From: Monilinia fructicola
Taxonomy: Eukaryota > Ascomycota > Leotiomycetes > Helotiales > Sclerotiniaceae
Direction: 5' to 3'
DNA length: 64,000 bases
NCBI GenBank assembly: GCA_008692225.1
Contig: VICG01000009.1
Span: forward strand, 1,860,001-1,924,000
The notes below the pieces were generated by a model. That model was not told the DNA's origin. It saw only the letters and a list, made by a program, of their open reading frames with translations, and made no database searches. Shown here in pieces: positions 50,317-62,678 of the stretch. A program made the position numbers and the translations under genes. The stretch's first letter is position 1. Each line of letters opens with the position of its first letter.

Positions 50317-50725
50317 GTTATGGTTGGATGGGGTGGGGGGAGTGGACGATATGAATCTAATCTTTGGAACCGGTTGAGCAAGCGCGAGAACTCGGTCGTG
50401 AGCAAGGAAGTGAGGAAGCAAGGAAGCAAAGCAATGGAAAATGAGCAATGAGCCAGCTCCCTAGGTAACGTGCGAGCAGGAAGCATCGGTGATTATAATC
50501 AATTTCTATCCCACACAACTGTTACGTGTATGTATGTGCATGTAAATTCCTCCCGCTTTGTACTGTATACCATATTCAAGTACCCCGCAATATCATATCT
50601 CTCACTCCAGAAGGAAACGCCGTATCCAAATCGCTGGATCCAAAGCGCCAACCCAAGGATCAATAAATCCGCCAAACCAAAGCAACCCAACCCAACCCCT
50701 TACCTACCCCTCCCACAATCACCAC
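50317..50725. terminator. Convergent 3' intergenic region
   Basis: About 410 bp shared by the 3' ends of the hydrolase and the DUF3074 gene. CCCAACCCAACCCC near 50685-50700; otherwise unremarkable. Confidence 0.35.
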
Positions 50726-53060
50726 TCACAGCTCCCCATTCCACTTGCTCAGCGGCGTCTCATCATTTCGACTACCCACCACGGGTAAGACCACCGGCCG
50801 CTCACTCTCCCCACTCATCTTAACACTCCTCGCACCCCCACTGGCCCCACTCTGATGACTTCCCATACTACTCCCCCGCTTCCTCCCCGCACCCTTTCCC
50901 GCCAGCTCCTCCCTCACCTCCCTCAACACGTCCTCTCCAGGTGCACCCAGCCTCCCCAGCCTACCAACCAGCAGGGTATTTTCCCTCTGAACACTACCCA
51001 CCTGAGCCCTCAGCACCTCCTTCTCTCTCCTCAGCACCTCAATCTCCGCTTTCAGACTAGCATTTGCAGCTTGCAGCTCCTCGCCCTTCTCCTTCTCCTC
51101 CCTCTTCCTCCTCCTCTCCTCCTGTTTCTGCTCCTCCCGTATCCTCTTCTTCGCTAGCTTCTCCATCTCCTTGCGATATTTCTCTTCTCTCTTCTTCACC
51201 TCTCTCTCGTGTTTTTCCTCCGCCTTGCGAATCGCTTCCCTTTCCTTCTCGCCGTCCTCACTCTTGCGATCCGCCTCTCGCTGCTTGGCCTTATCTAACT
51301 TCTCCTGGAGTTTTCGTTTTTTGTCTTCGAGCTTTTGGAGCTCTTTATCCTGTTGCAGGCTTACCTTTTGCAGGGCGGCCGAGTCGCGGGATGCTATTTT
51401 TCGGAAGGAAAGCGCGGATTCGAAACTATCGACGGTCGATTCACTGGTGACGGATGATCCAGATGCGGAACGAGAGTGAGTGAGGGAAGCGGGGAATGGA
51501 GCCGAAGAAGGTTCTGTGGTAAGGGGTTCGGATTCTGGAGCCGAGGAAGGTTCGTTGGCATGCGGTAGATGATCCGCGATGATTGCCGGCGCATATGGGG
51601 CGATAAAGGCGCCAGCCGTAGTTGCTACTCCTGCTACTATATCATAAAGTCCACCGCCATTCGTTGTGGATGTTGACGTTGCTTGACGTTGCGCCGGGTC
51701 GGTAGCTACAGGTACAGGGTTTTCAGTTTGACTATCGTCTATACCTGCAAGATGTCCATTTGTTTGATAGTTATGTAGATCCTTTTCCCGATTGTGATGA
51801 TGGTGACGATGACCATGCTCATGTTCTTCGGTATCTGTTCCTTCATTCTTCTCGACAGGTTCTTCATCATCGCTATCCAAATCCTCGATTGTTTTCGAAC
51901 ATGCCCAGTCCAGAAATTTGCCTGCGTCGGAAACAATAGCCGACGGTGTTCCCCTATCAATCATAAATCGTGGTACGCTTCCCCCAGGATCACTTCTGGT
52001 AACCATAATCCATTCGATAGGATTCTGTTCCCATTCATCATCTTCACTTGGCATATTCAAGTGGGCAAGATCACTATCGGAACGGGAAGCCTTTTCATGA
52101 ATATTGTCTCCTTCCTCCTCTGTAGTAGATAAATCATGCTTCTGATGAGCATTTCTTAAAACTGCCTCCTTTCCTAAATTTGAATCCGATCTATTTCTTG
52201 AATGTGTCTTTGTAAGATCCGATGCCGATGCAGATTTCTTTGGAGGTGCCTTTTTGATTGGTATTTCTCGAATAAATTCAACGGATTCATAATATCCTCT
52301 TATATACCCTTCACGCTGTGGAGCATCCGGGTGTTGACATGGTTTTGATATGACCATAAAATGACGGGGTATTTCGTGGTTACCCTGTTCCTTCAATGCT
52401 TGATCGGAAGAGATAAACATGGTGACGAAATCTCTGGGGGCCGTTGGGCCTGGAAATTGTGCAGATAGAAGATATACTGATACTCATTAGAACTTGCCCC
52501 GTGATTTTAATCCAACATAAACATACCTTCCAATTTCCCTGTGCCTTCGACATTATTATATGCCACCCTCTTCTCCCCACCTATACCTCTGATATTGCCC
52601 TCTCCGGGCCACCCTGGACCTTCAAAGTTTCAGGAAACTCCCGCTCCAAGCCTCTCTTCCATTTCGTAAATCCCAATCCTTCATGTACACTCCTCCTCGC
52701 AAACCACGTTCCCTTTCCATCCTTTCCCTTGCAAGAATATACACTTATACCCAATGGATTATCCGCCGGCTTTAGCTTAACTTGTTTCCATTCCTTTTGC
52801 AGAATTTCAACATCGTGCGGCGGAGGCGGGGACCTGGCATCAGATACTGATATTCCCGAGGCGGACGAGGCAATTGAAGATGTGGTATTTGATCGCGAGC
52901 GACCGCTGGAAGATTCGGCAACGTCGGGTATGGGAACCGAGTCCACTATCAATTGACCACTGCTGAAAGCATCCAGGAGAAATGGTTCAAGATTGTCAAT
53001 AGGGGTTTCGTCGTAGCTCACGGTACCCAGTGTTTTGAAAGCATCGTGAAGAGCTGCCAT
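50726..53060 (-). CDS. DUF3074 (START-like) protein with C-terminal coiled coil, one -1 indel
   Basis: Exons 53060-52527 and 52476-50726, with a 50-bp intron. Start chosen at MAALHDAFKTLG, a familiar opening of the family; the frame upstream of it has no ATG. DUF3074 covers about residues 80-390, including NPLGISVYSCKGKDGKGTWF, FPGPTAPRDFVTMF and GYIRGYYESVEFIREIP. This is a START-like lipid-binding fold of unknown ligand. Acidic linkers and a His-rich patch follow, then a long Lys/Glu coiled coil (about 580-710). One missing base in the GGG at 52606-52608 breaks the frame just before GNIRGIGGEKR. Restoring one base gives 2286 nt, 761 residues. It is one of the few deletions among the indels here. 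Confidence 0.85.
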
Positions 53061-54066
53061 CTCGTTTGGTGTCTGGACGTTGCGTTTGTTTAACAAATGT
53101 AGGTATTCTCTTGGGGATCCTGATGCAGGGCTGTTGATGCAGGGTGTTAAGATGTGGGTCAAATGGAATGCAAAGAGTTTGAGTTCTGTTGATGATGGAA
53201 GTTTGTCTTGAGATTTGACAGACTCAATATATCAAACTCGATTCTTTGATTACCTAGTAATCGTGGGTAGAGTTGGAATGTGTTGTGTTATGTTATGTAT
53301 TGAGATCAGTAAGCAGAAGCGCATGTACAATACTTGAGCTTAGAATCTGAATCGATTAGATAATATTTAACAAAGGACCTCGGGATGTGGAAGTAATTAG
53401 AATGAATATCTATCTAGATGGATAGTTGGATTATTTACAGCTGCCCAGATGCCTCTGTCTACAGTAATAGTAAAGTAACTAATCAGATATATATAATAGA
53501 ACCTAGGTATGATAAATAGTATCCATGTAATCACCTGGGAAGTACATCATCGTTTAACGAAATGCAACGCCGGTAAATAAATAAAGATCGACAAAAACTG
53601 GAATACAAAAGCCATTGCGGGGTTAAATTCATCCTTTCACTTTGATTGGTTCAACTTGATTTATTTTGAGTGGAAACTAGATTTCCAGAACGATCGACGT
53701 CATTTCTCAGCACAGTACTCCAGCTAGTAGCAGTAGGACGTATGTACTGTACTAATGAATACGCGAAAATGAATGTGAATGATGAATTCTCATGTAGTTC
53801 TAGTAAAGAACTGAAAACTTTATTAATAACCAAATAGCTAAATACCTTTACAACGCACTACGAGAATATTATCTTATGTATCATTTATCTATGGAAAAGG
53901 AGTGGCTTGCTATACAACGAACGATTGGTTAAGCCAAATATATGATTCTATCCATGCACCAAACCCCCATAATGTTTATACCTCCTATCATGTATATACC
54001 TAACGCCTCGCTTAAATAGGTATGATGTTGTTAATGCCATCGCAGTGTATACAATATTTACTGCCA
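53061..54066. other. Intergenic region DUF3074 / SIP3-like
   Basis: 1.0 kb of AT-rich DNA between co-oriented minus-strand genes. One ACCTAGGTA at about 53502. No supportable gene. Confidence 0.4.
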
Positions 54067-57000
54067 TTAACCAAATGCCACATTCTCCTCTCCTAATACA
54101 AGTGAATCTTGTTCTGCTTTACAGCTACCACAATAGTCTTGATGCCACCTTCTGAGCTCTTTCATATTATCATCTTCGCTAAGAACTTTTTGACGTGAAT
54201 CGACCTTGACTTCTTTACCAAGTGGTAGAGTATTTGTTCTGTTCTCCCGTAATATCATTTGCGCTTGTTTGCATCGCAGATTCTCGTCTAGGAGCCAGTT
54301 CTCCCACTCGGCTTTTAGCACATTTCTCTCAATGTTGTTGACCACTCTCATAGCAATCATTAGGTCGTGTCTGTAGGATCCTAGATTTTGACGAGTTCTT
54401 CGAAGTCTCTTAGCTGTTGACTTTGTTGATGTCTTGCTGAATGGTGTTCCTGCCATCTCATAAGGAGCATCAAGATCTGTAACGTTGGCAATCTCCATAA
54501 ATTGTGTGAAACTATTGGAGGATATTAGTACATGTTAAAACTTCGGGGGCAAGGAAAGTCTCACCATCTGCTCTGATGTCGATTCTGGACATCCATTGAT
54601 AGACTATTCACAGCCTCGTCAAGATCTTTCAGGTAGATTGCTTTGCTCATACTTGGGTTTGGCCCAACTCCCATTCTACTCATAAATTTTGCTGCATTTC
54701 GCTCCATCCACCATTCGGACGTATCGCGGCCAGTAAGGAATGCATTTACCAAAACACTCAGCAACAATGCAATTAAGATGATAGTATGGGCACTGAATAT
54801 TTTCCATATAGACCGAAACGCTGCAAAAATCCACATCATCACTGAAGATATAACACTTTCACCAAACGAGCTGATCGTGTCCAACAACATATTTGTGAGT
54901 GTGCGTTGCTTAATCTGTGGTCGTTTTGACTTGCTTGCGTCGTTGGCTGAGAAAAAGTGAAACCGTTGTTCGGTGACCCACATGTCCGTAGATGTGAATA
55001 GCCTTCTTCGTTCTACTATTAGGCCCTAACTTTCGAACTTGATCAGCTATAACATCGGCCAGATCTTCGGCATCCATTGCGCAATCATCCAAAGCCTGCC
55101 TCTCAACCAGACCTTTTCCAATTTTGGGAGACTTGGACCATTCAACCTTTGTATAGATTGCCAATTTGCACTTTGATTTGGCGACATGAGTGATGACAAT
55201 CTTAGAGATGAGCATAAAATCTTGAAAATGTGGTAGATGCCAAGGGGTTTTGGAATCCGTGACGACATAGCAAACGTGATCGTTCATAATATCGATAACT
55301 TGATGATCAATAATATTTGCTTGTCGAGATTTGTGCCAGGAGTCAACATAGTCGATTTGAAATTCGAACTCTCGACGCATGTGATTCGAGTCAAGATGAA
55401 TCCAAGGACCCTGCGCAATCTTTTGTGCCCTTCGTTCATGGTAAAGTAATTGAAAAACTGCGCTCTTATCGCCAAACATGAGGTGGAAGAGTGCTTTGGG
55501 ACTGATGTTAAATTCCCTCTCAACTGTCTTCCGTTGCATATCAGGTGGTTCGTAAATAACAGGCTGAGAAGGAAGTTGAAATTTAGTAACTTCTTTTCCC
55601 TTCCTATTGAAATTTAGTCCACGCTCAACGTGCAATGAAGCCCTGAGATCACGATCTTTACGACTGTGGGTGCGACCAGAGATCGTTCCATCATCAACTG
55701 GTGTATTGACATCAACATCCTCCCAGCTTTCCATGCTAGGACTTCTTGTCGGGTCTTCGTGCTCCATTTTGATCAAAGATGCCATGATATCTTCTAATCC
55801 CATAGGATTCTCAGCTTGGTTTATATCAACCAAAAAATTCAACCTTGATTGTAGCAATCGAAGAGGTTCAAGGAATGTTTTTATGGTTATTCTGGTATAT
55901 CCATGTTCGGGTGAAGCATCAAGGAGATGAAGGAACAAGAAATCACAGTCTTTACCTGGAGCAGCTGTAACTTCACTGATGCTAGCTAACTTAACACCAG
56001 TTATCAAAACAAGCCCTAAATGATGGGCATAGAAATATATATTTTTCTGAGTTACATAAACTCTTCCAGGAAAGTCATGTTGCTCATCTGGATTCCAAGT
56101 TGCACGGAAGACAAGTATGACTTTATCTTCTCGAGGAACGTTCGGAAATATCATTCGAAATTGTGCTTCTTGAGTCTTCAGCTCGATCGGGTAGTTGCTA
56201 GGATATACCTCTGGTTTAAAGGCAGGCTGGCTCACTGCACGCGCAACGTCAATGTCGATACTGGCACTGGCGGACTTTCGGTGGGTCGCGAATGAGGGAA
56301 CTGGTGTCATTAGAGAATCAGTTGATGGATTAACAGGACTCTTTGCGGGCCCAAGTCCAGTATCTGGTCTCAAGTTCTCATCCGTACCTATCTTTGGAGA
56401 TGGTGCTAACGGCTTTATACGTGGACTTCCAGGTGCAGAGCGAGATCCTGAGCTTGGAGTTTTGATCTCCCCCTTCTCAAGACGATTGATATATCCCCAA
56501 TTACTACTGCCCCACAAGTTGGCCATGATACCGCTGGGCATTCCACTTCCAGCATCACCTTGACCAACGCCAACTCCACGCTCTCCGCTAACAATTACTG
56601 CCGACTTGCTCAAATTCGTAGGCGCAGGTGGGCTTACGAGTGTTGCTGGTGCTAAAGTACTAGGCTTATAATCTTGAGTTGGCGACTGAAGTATAATTTG
56701 TGGATTTGGAAGAGGATTGGTAACGGTCGTTGAAGTTGAAGGTGCCGAAATCGGTAAAATGGTATGACTTGCTGATATCAGGCTGGCTATGCCACCTGTA
56801 GTAGATTGGGATGCAGTTGGAGTTTCGTTTGTCTGCATGTTTGTCGATTTTCTATGCAAATCAAGTTTTTTGCATAATTCTAGCCGCATGCTCTCGACCG
56901 GTCTCGCCCTCTTCTCTGGAAGTGACAGAACGACGAGGGCCAGTGATTATATCTGAACTATTTCTCCCCACAAACTCCGCACCTGGGATTGGTAATGTGC

Positions 57001-58390
57001 CCGATCTTTCAATGACATCTTCACTGCCATACAAAATCTGACCGTCCGCGTTCTTAGCGGCGAATTCTGGGATAGAAGGGGGTGTAATTGCAAATGCTGG
57101 GTCGATTCCTCCGGCCCGAAGCGTTCTAGGATTCGCACTAGCTTCAAGGGCTTTTGTTTTTTGCAAGTTCGAATGCCTCGAGCCATTCCATAAGAATAGA
57201 CTGGGTCTCTGCTTGAACTAGAATTGCCTGATTCTTAGTTTTGACTTCGAAGCAAAATCGTCGATCTTCTTGAACGGCTGGTTTTACGTTGCAAAGGAGG
57301 ACACCAATCTTCTCACTCTCCTCCACCCCTCCAGATTGTATGCCTTGAACCAACCAACCAAAAATACCATCTTTAACATAAAACCAACGACGAACCCATG
57401 CAGTTCTTGCAGGTTTACCAGTTACTGTCCGTAAGAACAGCCAGTCTTGCTTTTCGGATCGTTCAGTATGTTTTGCTTTGAGGTTGAATGTTGACTGTGG
57501 AGGGACCTCTCGAGCCAAGGTACGCCACCGTGGAAAGGTTATAGTCCTCTAATTCCCGGGATGGCTTGGAGGCCTGAGATGCTGTTTCCGCAATATCTTT
57601 TCTGGCAAGCTGTAATTCACGCCGGAAAGTTGCTTCCCCAGCTTCCATTTCTTTGCTCCATCCTCGTACACGATCCATCTCATTCCCCCATTTAGCAAAA
57701 GTGCCCAAAGAGACCTCTCTTGACCTCTTCATATCCCTCCAATGATCCGATGATACTCTCTCACAAGCAATTTATCAATTGTATATCGTAGTTGTGGTGC
57801 AAGTAAACAAAAATCTAAAGATGCTTTTAGATATGCTTTTCTGGTTTCGTGCACTTGGAAAGCATCTTCTCGCAGCGCTGAAGGCTCCCTTGGTTTTCGA
57901 CTGGGCCACATATCTTGCCAGTGTAGAGTCAAATGTCTTTTGCGATTGTTCCAAGTATCGTCGGGCGTCTTTGAAATTCCGTAGCTCAGAAGCCATAAAT
58001 GATCTGATGGGTTCGCATACATTTGCATCCATCTTCTTGGTCCCTGTCATAACCTGCGACCACCATTCTTTAGACCCTTCCCCAAATCTTCTCATTGCCA
58101 GCAAAGTATAGTCATGATCGAGAACAGCTTCGGAAACGTTCGCAGGAGGGACGGATCGAAGGAGAAAGGTATTGAATGCTTCTTCCATAGAAGAAATATC
58201 ATAAACGAGTTTGGATATGGATTTGACGTAGGCATCGAGCCATTTCTCAAGTATCTCTACTTGATCAGAGAAATGAACTGCTGTCGCGCGAAACGTAGGC
58301 GAATCTAAGGCTGCTTCCTTTAAGCCTACTGGTATTAAAGCTCAAAGGCTTATTGAGCTGTGGGATAGTGGGTGGCACAACGTCCGACAT
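54067..58390 (-). CDS. SIP3: SIP3/LAM-type protein: BAR, PH, GRAM, VASt, TM; seven indels
   Basis: Tethered sterol-transfer family of ER contact sites (yeast Sip3/Ysp1). Reads from the ATG at 58390 to 54067, with one 53-bp intron (54512-54564) near the 3' end. Order: BAR-like helices (about residues 1-260), PH (LFLRTVTGKPARTAWVRRWFYVK), linker, GRAM (FRMIFPNVPREDKV, RVYVTQKNIYFYA), VASt (SPKALFHLMFGDKSAVF, HVCYVVTDSKTPWHLP), a TM segment (IILIALLLSVLVNAFL) and a luminal tail. Frame breaks: extra bases at 58317-58318, 57887-57889, 57537-57538, 57158-57163, 56866-56871 and 54952-54956, plus a 2-bp gain (or 1-bp loss) at 57729-57734. Undoing them gives about 1420 residues. The GRAM-VASt exon (about 2 kb) is intact. 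Confidence 0.87.
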
Positions 58391-59367
58391 GTTTGATAAA
58401 ACTCTACGGAGAGTAAGAGATAGAAACAAACCAAACCAACCTCATTATGGTGCAAAGGTATGAGGTTAAAGCTATAAATGATTGAAGGAGAATCAATCAA
58501 ATAGATTTGAGATTCTTCTTGTAAAAGTGGACCGAAGTTGAGGGATGGGCTAGGTACTATTTTGGTGATGTTGCGCCTGTGGGGAAAGGAAAGTATAAGG
58601 GGCTTCGAGGGGTAAATGTTGTTGTTTGTTGTTGATGTTGATGTTGATGATGATGGTGTTGTTGTTGTTGTTGTTGTTGTTGTCAGCTCGATAGGTATCA
58701 AACTAGTTGTAGTAGTAGTAGGTCGTAGGTGGTAATAGATAATAGTTGGTAGACTGCATCCAGCTACCTAGGTAAATACCTAGTAAACAAAAGATTCCTA
58801 CTGACTACCGCCAGCTATATGGTTGAGATTTTATATTAAAATGCAAAATACTTCAAACATAACCTTGGAATAATAAATTCATCAAGTTTTCTCAATTCCA
58901 AAGGTTCCAGATTGAAATTATTTTAATATCGATCAGTATTCCTTATTCCGGCTTCAGATGTCTCACCCGGGATTATACATCCACTATATAGTATGTACTC
59001 CATACGCATGCATTAGTTGTTGGATGGTGTTTTTTTTCCCATACCCGGTGAAAACCTTCAAAACACCTGCATCATCTACCTAGGTACTCCGTACAGAGTG
59101 CTGACTGCACTTCTAAATCAAGGTGACGTCGACCTTTGCTTTATGATTATCTGTAGAGATTACTTTTTCGACCAGACTATAGGAGAATCAATCTTTAAAA
59201 CATATGGAATTATTTTCAATTTGGAGTTTAAATCAAATTTCTACCCTTAAAAATTGAAGGAGAATACGCGAGTCGAGAGACACTGCTAAAAACTCTGTCC
59301 ACTTTGAGTGAGATCTATTAATAAACCATGACTCCTACATAACATTTGTCGTCGTATAAAACCCCCA
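58391..59367. other. Intergenic region SIP3-like / KRI1
   Basis: Nearly 1 kb, no supportable gene. A GTT/GAT trinucleotide tract lies at 58621-58683, an ACCTAGGTAAATACCTAG repeat at about 58767-58785, and TACTCCGTA at 59085-59093 next to another ACCTAGGTA. Confidence 0.5.
58621..58683. repeat. GTT/GAT trinucleotide microsatellite
   Basis: Tandem TTG and TGA triplets ending in about nine pure GTT units, in the SIP3-like promoter region. Confidence 0.85.
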
Positions 59368-61413
59368 TTATTCTTCAACTGTAGCTCTTCCAACCGCTCC
59401 CTTATTTTTTTCGGGATCTCTCTTCTTTTCTTTTTCCGGAATCTCTACTCCTTCCATGGCATCTGCACCCTCTCCAGCATCAGGGCCAATGATAATTTCC
59501 GGCCCATCCTCGTTACCGAATGTCTCCTTTCTCCACTGTCTTAATCTAGCCTTCTTGCCCAGATGCTTCTTGTCTTTACGTTTCTTTTCCGCGTCTCGGA
59601 AGGTGGCCATTTTCTTCAAGCCAGCAAATTTATTGAGCGATGAATCGGGTGCCATTAAATATATCTCTGGCTGTTAATCCAAATGAGGTGGGTGAAGTTT
59701 CGCGATATCTGAAAACCCGATGCTTTCTTAGAAGCCAAGGAGAGATCAACATCGAGTTTACTGTCCACAAGATCCTCAATCTTCTTTCTTTCCAAACGTG
59801 CAGCCTTCTTTTTGGCTTGCTTTTCCAATTGTCGTTCTTTGTTAGATTTTGATTTCTTGGATGATTTCCCTTCGTCATCAGAGTTGTCCTCAGCGTCGTC
59901 CTCAGCGTCGTCCTCTATGTCTGAAAGAGAGAAGGCGGGTTTCGAGGATCCTTCTTCGTCATCAAATTCAGGTATAAGATCTTTGATGTCGATATCATCC
60001 TCCCACTTTGGCTTCTTCACTTTCTTCTTCTTCTTCCCTCCAGTTTCATCATCACTATCAGATCCCCCTTCCTGCTCAGCATAATAGCTTTCCCCAAAAC
60101 GTTTGTTCATCTCAGCCTCCCAGTTATCATCATCCCAGGCTGCATCCAAGAATTGACCCATTCCTCATCCTTCAAAACCTTGCCGCTAAGGCCTGCAGCT
60201 TTCTTGATCTTTTGGAGCCTCTCTTCCATCTCCTCAATCTTCAAGCGTTTCAATCGTGACCTCTCCTCTTCTCTTTCTTTCTTCTCGGCTTCTTTCTTCT
60301 CTCTTGCGGCATCTCTTGCCTTTTTTCTGCTACTGACCTCATCACGACGAACGGATTTTTCAGCGACAACATCTCTGGCATATGATTTCAACATCTCATT
60401 GCTTCCAGCGGGATTCTCAAAGCGCAAATTGTAAGCTGTCTCAAATTGCTCGGCTCGGTCGTCCTCTTCTTCGTCATCCGATTCGAGTGGCTGAAAGCGT
60501 GCACCATCGCTGGGAACCCATGCGCGAGCTGCCATGAAGTTCGATAAAAATGTTTTCCGGATCTTTATCGGCGATAGCAACGTCAACTTCAACCTTTTGA
60601 AGCTCTAGATGGATGGATTCCTTGACTTGAAAGATCCGATTTATTGTCCTTTTTCACAAGAAAACCTTCATCCTCATCCGAATCAGATCCACTCCCGGCA
60701 GCTGCATGCATTTCGCCAACAATCTTCTTTTTTAATGCTTCTTGTTCCTGGGCAAATGTTTGTGGGACGTTCTCTTCTTCCTCTCCTCCTGTATGGCCAG
60801 CTAGTAAATTTTTGTCGATGATAATCTTTGAGATACATAGGCTTCTCCTTCTTCTCTGTCGTAGTTCCTTCCCCTGCATCCTCATCAATTGGAGAATAAA
60901 ACGTAACCTTTTCATCGTAGACTCGAGGATCCTTTGAACGAAGAGCTTGTAATGTGGCTGAGATCTCCTTGTCTAAATCTTCGGTGGCTAGAAATCCTTC
61001 ATCATCTTCATCTTCATCATCAGAAGATGAAGAATCTTCATCATATTTGTCGCCATATTTCTTCTCCCCATTTCGTCCAATTGTCGGTCCAGGTTTCTTC
61101 GTATATTTTTCCTCCACTAATGATACCATAAGTTAACCTAATCAGAGCCACTTTGGATAGAATGTACTCACATCTTTGAAGTTCTTCACGCTTTTTATTA
61201 TGCTCAAAACCTCTTCGCATAGTCTTGGTTTACCTTGAATCCAGCTTCAAGCGGGGCCCCTCCAACGGAATCGTCTTCGCTGCTAGAATCGCCATCATCC
61301 AACATCATCTTCGACTTTTCAGCCTTTACGGTAACGGGAGGTTCCTGCTTGATCTTTTTTGTGCCATTCTTAGTAGCAAGCTGATCTTGCGATTCAGCCT
61401 TTCTTTTAGCCAT
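59368..61413 (-). CDS. KRI1: KRI1, 90S/40S ribosome biogenesis factor; seven indels
   Basis: Nucleolar protein needed for 40S subunit assembly, partner of Krr1; essential in yeast. Exons 61413-61172 and 61116-59368 with a 55-bp intron. Begins MAKRKAESQDQ with a nuclear-type basic patch. It then has Ser/Asp acidic tracts, the charged KRI1 core (DPENFLSNFMAARAWVP, RLKRLKIEEMEERLQKIK) and the conserved C-terminal domain (FRYRETSPTSFGLTARDIF, LNKFAGLKKMATFRD). The frame is broken by extra bases at 61206-61209, 60809-60813, 60595-60598, about 60545-60556, 59712-59715 and 59655-59656, and by a loss near 60157-60159. With all undone the CDS is 1986 nt, 661 residues. It is divergent from the Rab5 gene, 419 bp away. 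Confidence 0.92.
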
Positions 61414-61832
61414 TCTTTGGGAGTTTTGTTGTGATTGAAAAAAATGGTATGATGCAAAAATACACAATATCAAATTATTCCTTACGAACTTGAAATGAAA
61501 ATCAAAAAAATAAAATATTGGTCGGTACATGTGAGCCAGAAATTCCGGCGCTAACCATCCCGGGATGTTGATTCGCTCCCATTTACATTTACATACAATC
61601 CGCCATTCCTCCATTCATCTTCCTCCGAAAGCAGAGCTACCTACCTACTTACATCTAGGCATCAAGTCAAAAGAGAATCAAATTCAACCTCATCAAGAAA
61701 ACTCTTCAAATATTATCGCATTACACTCGAGTGGTCTAATAACAACCTGCGATTTTGGAGATACATCGCATTCATCGACAAACACAATCTACAATCTATA
61801 AATCCCTCAATATCAAACCGGATTTGTGACGT
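61414..61832. promoter_or_regulatory. Divergent promoter region KRI1 / Rab5
   Basis: 419 bp between two divergent housekeeping genes. AT-rich near KRI1, CT-rich with CTACCTACCTACTTAC near 61638. No TATA box is obvious. Confidence 0.45.
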
Positions 61833-62678
61833 ATGGCGGACTCAACTACATCGGCTCCAAAGCCAAGCTCCAGCGTCAAGCTGGTTCTTTTGGGTGAGGC
61901 AGCTGTAGGAAAGGTATGCAGAGACTTGACTACATTGTAACCCATGATATTGACTTTTCTCCAGTCTTCCCTTGTATTATACGATTTGTGAACAATGATT
62001 TTCAGGAAAACAAGGAACCCACTATTGGAGGTGTGTATAGTTTTATTTCTATTTCTTCAACTTTGTATGAACTTTGCTAATAGTCATCTTCGCAGCTGCT
62101 TTCTTGACACAAAAATGTAACCTTCCAACTAGAACGATTAAATTTGAGATATGGGATACAGCTGGACAAGAACGTTTCGCCTCTCTCGCTCCCATGTACT
62201 ATCGAAAATGCCCAATCCGCTCTTGTCGTTTATGATCTCACTAAACCAACATCACTTATCAAGGCAAAGCACTGGGTGGCAGAGCTCCAAAAGGCAGGCA
62301 TCGCCGGGTATCGTCATCGCACTCGTAGGCAACAAGCTTGATTTGACAAATGAATCTGATGATTCGAGTAATAACTTGGGGGATGAGGAATCAGCTGAAG
62401 GCGAAGATTCAGGTGGAGATGCGCGAAAAGTGTCAACTGCGGAGGCTAAATCATATGCCGAGGAAGAAGGATTGTTGTTCTTTGAGACCTCTGCAAAACT
62501 TGGTACAAATGTGACGGAGGTGTTCACGGCAATCGCAAATGCCATTCCGGAGACATCATTGAAGGGTGCTAGAGGACCCGGAGGTACACAAGCAACTTCA
62601 GCCAGAGGGGAAGATCAGTCTAGGGTGAACTTGACAGGACCAAGGGACAATGCGTCGAAAGAGGGTTGTGCTTGTTAA
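61833..62678 (+). CDS. VPS21: Rab5-type small GTPase (Vps21/Ypt51), three indels
   Basis: Endosomal Rab controlling early endosome fusion and vacuolar sorting. Exons 61833-61913, 61965-62030, 62096-62678 with introns of 51 and 65 bp. GTPase motifs in order: GEAAVGKSSL (P-loop), EPTIGAAFLTQ (switch I), WDTAGQE, GNKLDL, ETSAK. The C-terminus is GCAC, a double-geranylgeranyl signal. An acidic Ser/Glu/Gly insert of about 30 residues follows NKLDL. Three gains break the frame: a TA duplication at 61976-61981, an extra A at 62205-62208 and an extra G at 62293-62294. Without them the CDS is 726 nt, 241 residues. Confidence 0.92.

Noticed and set aside
59655..62294. Programmed ribosomal frameshifting as a cause of the frame breaks
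   Set aside because: The sites share no slippery heptamer or downstream structure, and seven separate shifts per gene is not credible.
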